A stretch of 37,477 bases of DNA from Solirubrobacterales bacterium. GTDB lineage: Bacteria > Actinomycetota > Thermoleophilia > Solirubrobacterales > 70-9. The stretch's first letter is position 1. The number at the start of each line of letters is the position of its first letter. The position numbers were made by a program, and so were the translations under genes. Positions 34,544-37,477 of this stretch are shown here, in pieces. The notes under the pieces are model-generated. The model saw nothing but the letters and a program-made list of their open reading frames with translations. It did no database searches and was not told the DNA's origin. The DNA is taken from the NCBI GenBank assembly GCA_021154855.1, contig JAJKHV010000171.1, positions 1 through 37,477 on the forward strand. The letters are read 5' to 3'.

Positions 34544-35886
34544 GCTGACGGCTCCGTAGCTTTTGCGGCGTCGATCAGGCCGGCGCCCTGACGGGTCGCC
34601 GGCAGGCCGAGATCGCGGGCGGTCTGGCGCAGCCGCTGGGTCACCGCGCCGACCTTGCCCTTCTTCTTCGCCTTCGGATCGATCGTGCCGCTGGCGAGGA
34701 TCATCGCGGCGAGGCCCGAGACGTGGGCGGCCGCCATCGAGGTTCCGACGTAATCGCTCGGCTCACCGAAGTCGCGGGCGCTGCCTTCTTTCAGCGTTAC
34801 CTGGTAGATCGGGTCGGAGAGGACCGAGGGGCAGCCGGTGGCCGGGAAGCCGCCACCGGGGGCGATCACGTCGACTCCCTTGCCGGACAGCGAGTAGCTG
34901 CCGAGACAGCCGCCCTCGGTGCTGCCGCCGACGCCGATCACGTGCGAGCCGGTGGCCGGGGGCGCGACGCAGGTCTCGGAGCCGAGGTTGCCGATCGAGG
35001 CGACCGCGATCACACCCCGGCGGTAAGCCTGCCGCAGCGCTTCTTCGACCCCCGGCACTTCTCGGTCGCAGCCGAAGTTGAAGCTCATGTTGATCACGTC
35101 GGCGCCGCTGGCGACCGCGAAGCGGATCCCCTTGGCGATGTCGTCGGCGCGCCCGCGGCCGTGTTTGTCGAGCACCCGCACCGGCATCAGCTTCGCCCGG
35201 AAGGCGAGCCCGGTCAGCCCGATGCCGTTATTGGTCTTCTCGGCGATCGTCCCGGCGACGTGTGTCCCGTGGCCGTTTTCGTCGAGCGGCAGGCGGTCGT
35301 TGTCGACGAAGTCATAGCCCTTGACGAACTGCCCGCTGGAGAAGTCGGGGCTGCGGCGGAAGTTGGTTCCCTTGGCGCGGTAGGCGACGCCGGTGTCGAG
35401 CACGGCGACCGTGACGCCCTCGCCGCCAGGGTGACCGACTTCTTCCAGGTGCTTCCAGGCCCCGACCGCGTCGATGCCGCCCGGCGAGAGGGGCAGCAGT
35501 GGAGTCGCCCCGCCTTCCCAGGGCAGGAAGTTCCACTGCTTCAACACCCAGCCGCCAGGGGGGCCGGGGGGACCGCTGATCGGGCCGGGATCATTTGGGA
35601 CCGTCGCCAGAGGTTCCTCAGGGGCCGTCGACGCCGTGGCGATGTAGTTGGGCGCCGCATATTGCACTCGGGGGCTGTCGCGCAAAGCAGCCGCCGCCTC
35701 AGGCACGCCAACCCGCGCTGGCAGGGGGACAGTGCGGACCGTCGATGCGCCGGCGAACTTGACCAGCAGCTGATGAGAGGCGAAGCCGTGCGCCGTCCCG
35801 ACGCCGCTCGTCGCACCGGCCGGCGCCGCGCCCAGGCAGAGAGCAACAACCAAGGCTGCGGCGGCGGTCGGAAGGCGTCGGTTCAT
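34540..35886 (-). CDS. Secreted S8 family serine protease (subtilase)
   Basis: A 448-residue exported subtilisin-like protease. Counted from ATG 35886, a Sec signal peptide covers about 1-25, a prodomain-like segment (HQLLVKFAGA, then a helix) runs to about residue 90, and a proline-rich linker follows. The catalytic triad is complete: Asp164 in VAVLDTGV, His206 in NGHGTHVAGT and Ser383 in GTSMAAAHVSG. Oxyanion Asn lies in SIGN (near 300). No C-terminal anchor is seen, so the enzyme should be released or wall-associated. A GTG at 35901 is an alternative start. It converges with uspA and is divergent from tadA. Confidence 0.95.
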   Translation of the reverse strand: MNRRLPTAAAALVVALCLGAAPAGATSGVGTAHGFASHQLLVKFAGASTVRTVPLPARVGVPEAAAALRDSPRVQYAAPNYIATASTAPEEPLATVPNDPGPISGPPGPPGGWVLKQWNFLPWEGGATPLLPLSPGGIDAVGAWKHLEEVGHPGGEGVTVAVLDTGVAYRAKGTNFRRSPDFSSGQFVKGYDFVDNDRLPLDENGHGTHVAGTIAEKTNNGIGLTGLAFRAKLMPVRVLDKHGRGRADDIAKGIRFAVASGADVINMSFNFGCDREVPGVEEALRQAYRRGVIAVASIGNLGSETCVAPPATGSHVIGVGGSTEGGCLGSYSLSGKGVDVIAPGGGFPATGCPSVLSDPIYQVTLKEGSARDFGEPSDYVGTSMAAAHVSGLAAMILASGTIDPKAKKKGKVGAVTQRLRQTARDLGLPATRQGAGLIDAAKATEPSA

Positions 35887-35978
35887 CTCGGTTCGGCGCA
35901 CGCAAATCCCTGCATTGGCGAGCTACTCCCTAACACCAGCCCACCGGCGAAGTTGTAGTGACACATACTCCCGTATGG

Positions 35979-36482
35979 ATGAGCGCCGAGGCCTCGACAT
36001 CCGAAGACGAGCAGTTGATGGCGCTGGCGCTGGAACGCGCCCGCGAGGCCGAGCAACACGGCGACGTGCCGATCGGCGCCGTGATCGCCCGGGACGGCGA
36101 ACCGCTCGCGACCGCGGGTAACGAGCGCGAGCTGCGTGGGGACCCAACGGCCCATGCCGAGATCCTCGCGATCCGTGCGGCAGCCGAGGCGATCGGCGGC
36201 TGGCGGCTGCCGGGCACGACCCTCTACGTCACGCTCGAGCCCTGCGCGATGTGCGCCGGCGCGATCGTCCTCGCCCGCGTCCCGGCGGTCGTCTACGGTG
36301 CCGCCGACCCCAAGGCCGGCGCCGCGGGCAGCGTCCTCGACGTCCTCGGCGAGCCAGCTCTCAATCACCGCCCCACCGTCGCCGGCGGCGTCCTCGAAGC
36401 GGAGTGCGCGGCGCTGCTTCGCGGCTTCTTCGCCGCCCGGCGAAGCGGAGAGGGTGGGATTCGAACCCACGAGGCGGGTTAA
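35979..36482 (+). CDS. tadA: tRNA-specific adenosine deaminase
   Basis: Deaminates A34 to inosine in the anticodon of tRNA-Arg(ACG), an essential decoding step. The zinc-site motifs of the cytidine/deoxycytidylate deaminase fold are present: AHAEI (His59, catalytic Glu61) and EPCAMCAG (Cys89, Cys92). ATG 35979 is preferred over GTG 35958, since the family's first helix starts about 12 residues later. The last 12 codons (GEGGIRTHEAG and stop) lie inside a tRNA-Ser gene on the opposite strand; such GGIRTH-type tails arise wherever tRNA antisense is read through. So the native C-terminus is probably close to FFAARR, though no earlier stop exists. Confidence 0.94.
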   Translation: MSAEASTSEDEQLMALALERAREAEQHGDVPIGAVIARDGEPLATAGNERELRGDPTAHAEILAIRAAAEAIGGWRLPGTTLYVTLEPCAMCAGAIVLARVPAVVYGAADPKAGAAGSVLDVLGEPALNHRPTVAGGVLEAECAALLRGFFAARRSGEGGIRTHEAG

Positions 36483-36535
36483 CCCCGCCCACGCGATTTC
36501 CAATCGCGCTCCTTAAGCCGCTCGGACACCTCTCC
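36447..36535 (-). tRNA. tRNA-Ser, anticodon GGA
   Basis: An 89-nt class II tRNA. The acceptor stem pairs GGAGAGG with CCTCTCC, with discriminator G at 36446 and no encoded CCA. The anticodon arm is CGCGA-TTGGAAA-TCGCG with anticodon GGA at 36501-36499. The long variable arm forms GGCGGGG-TTAA-CCCCGCC, and the T-loop is GGTTCGAATCC. It reads UCC and UCU codons. Its 3' half overlaps the end of the tadA frame by 36 bp on the opposite strand. Confidence 0.97.
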
Positions 36536-36574
36536 GTGGTCCGGCAAGGGTATTGCTTCCGCTGCTGGGGGCGA

Positions 36575-37477
36575 CTACGCGACCGCGGTCCGGGGGGCGG
36601 TGGGCGAAGCTTCCGGCAGCGGCAGCACGATCGCGTCGCGCTCGTCGGTGAAGGCGGCCGGGCGGTGGCCGCGCAGGCGCTCGTGGTTGCAGACGACGTA
36701 GCACCACTCCATCAGCCGCATGCGCGAGGCGGAGTCGATCTCGGTGATCGTCGCGCCGACCAGGTGCCGGCCGTCCGCCCCGCGGCAGGAGCGAACCTCG
36801 ACCTGCGCGGCAACCTCGTGTGGCTTGCCCGCCGCATCCTCGAGTTGCAGAAGGACCGCGGGTCTGGCGCCTACCTCGAGCGGCGCCTCCATCACCAGTC
36901 CGACGCCGGCAGCGCTGGCGTCGATCAGGCGCCCGGGCACGTGGCCCTCCTCGGAAAAGCACTGGGCGGGCGCATCGCCCTCGAAGCGATAGATCAGCCG
37001 TCGCTGCTGGCGGCGGCCGACGGCGAGCAGGGTGCGGCCGATCCGCCGCAGCTCGATCAGGCCGAGCAGCGGCACGACCACCGCGGCGACGCCGGGCAGG
37101 TCGTGCAGCGGCCCGATGCCGACCAGGTCGAGCAGCCGCAGCACCGTTCCAGCTCCGACCAGCAGCGCGCAGAGCAGGACCAGGTGCAACTTGCGCACCG
37201 CCTTCAGCCCGCCGCCGCCGGTCCCCTGCTTCGGCGTCACCTTGAAGGCGGTGTGGCCGGGGCGGAAGGCGCAGCGCAGCGCCCGCGCGTAGATCTCCAT
37301 CGTCAAGAGCTCGTAGTGAGCCGTCTCGCCGATCTTCATGTAGCCGCGGGCGAGCGCGGAGCCGGCGGTCAGGTTCAAAGTCACCGAAGGCAGCCAGAGC
37401 GCCGCCAGCGCCACCAGGCTGATCTTCATCGGCAGCTCCCAGGTCCACAGCACCAGGCCCAGGGTGGCGAGGAGGAG
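36575..37477 (-). CDS. Cellulose-synthase-like glycosyltransferase with PilZ domain (partial, C-terminal part)
   Basis: The frame is open to the right window edge, so the N-terminal catalytic domain is not visible. The remaining ~300 residues contain two helices, then EIYARALRCAFRPGHTAFKVTPKQGTG, the region where BcsA-like enzymes have their F.VTPK motif. Two more helices follow, then a PilZ domain with RxxxR in RRLIYRFEG and D-x-S-x-x-G in LIDASAAGVGL, both intact for cyclic di-GMP binding. It is probably a family 2 membrane glycosyltransferase that makes and extrudes a polysaccharide, allosterically activated by cyclic di-GMP. No bcsB or other partner is visible. Stop at 36575, 40 bp from the tRNA-Ser gene. 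Confidence 0.88.
   Translation of the reverse strand, partial: LLLATLGLVLWTWELPMKISLVALAALWLPSVTLNLTAGSALARGYMKIGETAHYELLTMEIYARALRCAFRPGHTAFKVTPKQGTGGGGLKAVRKLHLVLLCALLVGAGTVLRLLDLVGIGPLHDLPGVAAVVVPLLGLIELRRIGRTLLAVGRRQQRRLIYRFEGDAPAQCFSEEGHVPGRLIDASAAGVGLVMEAPLEVGARPAVLLQLEDAAGKPHEVAAQVEVRSCRGADGRHLVGATITEIDSASRMRLMEWCYVVCNHERLRGHRPAAFTDERDAIVLPLPEASPTAPRTAVA

Overview
The window is high-GC, densely coded bacterial DNA. Its PknB-type kinase, FHA protein, MMPL exporter, DtxR/IdeR-like iron boxes and many TANNNT hexamers a few bases before start codons all suggest an actinobacterium. The style fits the deep-branching Thermoleophilia/Solirubrobacterales, but that placement is inference; no rRNA is present to settle it.

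Layout. (1) Positions 1-3771, minus strand: the N-terminal part of a secreted GH26-like hydrolase (cut by the window edge), a frameshifted recQ, and a small iron-uptake set (FTR1/EfeU permease plus a cupredoxin-like lipoprotein) with palindromic iron boxes. (2) Positions 3888-18914: a nearly complete pentose phosphate pathway (zwf, gnd, pgl, rpiA, tkt, tal) ending with pgi. It is interrupted by an Xre/nucleotidyltransferase toxin-antitoxin-like pair, an FAD oxidoreductase, an FHA-HTH protein, a TolB-like propeller and a Ser/Thr kinase with a seven-repeat propeller sensor. (3) Positions 18924-22072: cytochrome bd oxidase cydA/cydB with a 24-codon micro-ORF exactly filling the gap between them, then a HAD phosphatase. 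(4) Positions 22104-28292: a large secreted protein built from four ~207-residue cysteine-pair modules, coupled to an MMPL exporter whose last helix is cut off by an in-frame TAG; an ArsR-like regulator overlaps it tail to tail. (5) Positions 28427-34060: lipid and envelope genes (cyclopropane synthase, divergent acyl desaturase, a large GT-C-like membrane protein), an MBL-fold hydrolase and a tiny membrane protein. (6) Positions 34100-37477: UspA, a secreted subtilase, tadA overlapping a tRNA-Ser(GGA), and the C-terminal part of a BcsA-like glycosyltransferase with a PilZ domain.

Together the central block would route glucose-6-phosphate through the oxidative and non-oxidative pentose phosphate branches, next to a terminal oxidase. 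The 6-phosphogluconate dehydrogenase looks NAD-type. Noncoding DNA is short (no gap above about 180 bp) but rich in structure: long inverted repeats, operator-like palindromes and start-proximal -10 hexamers that imply widespread leaderless transcription.
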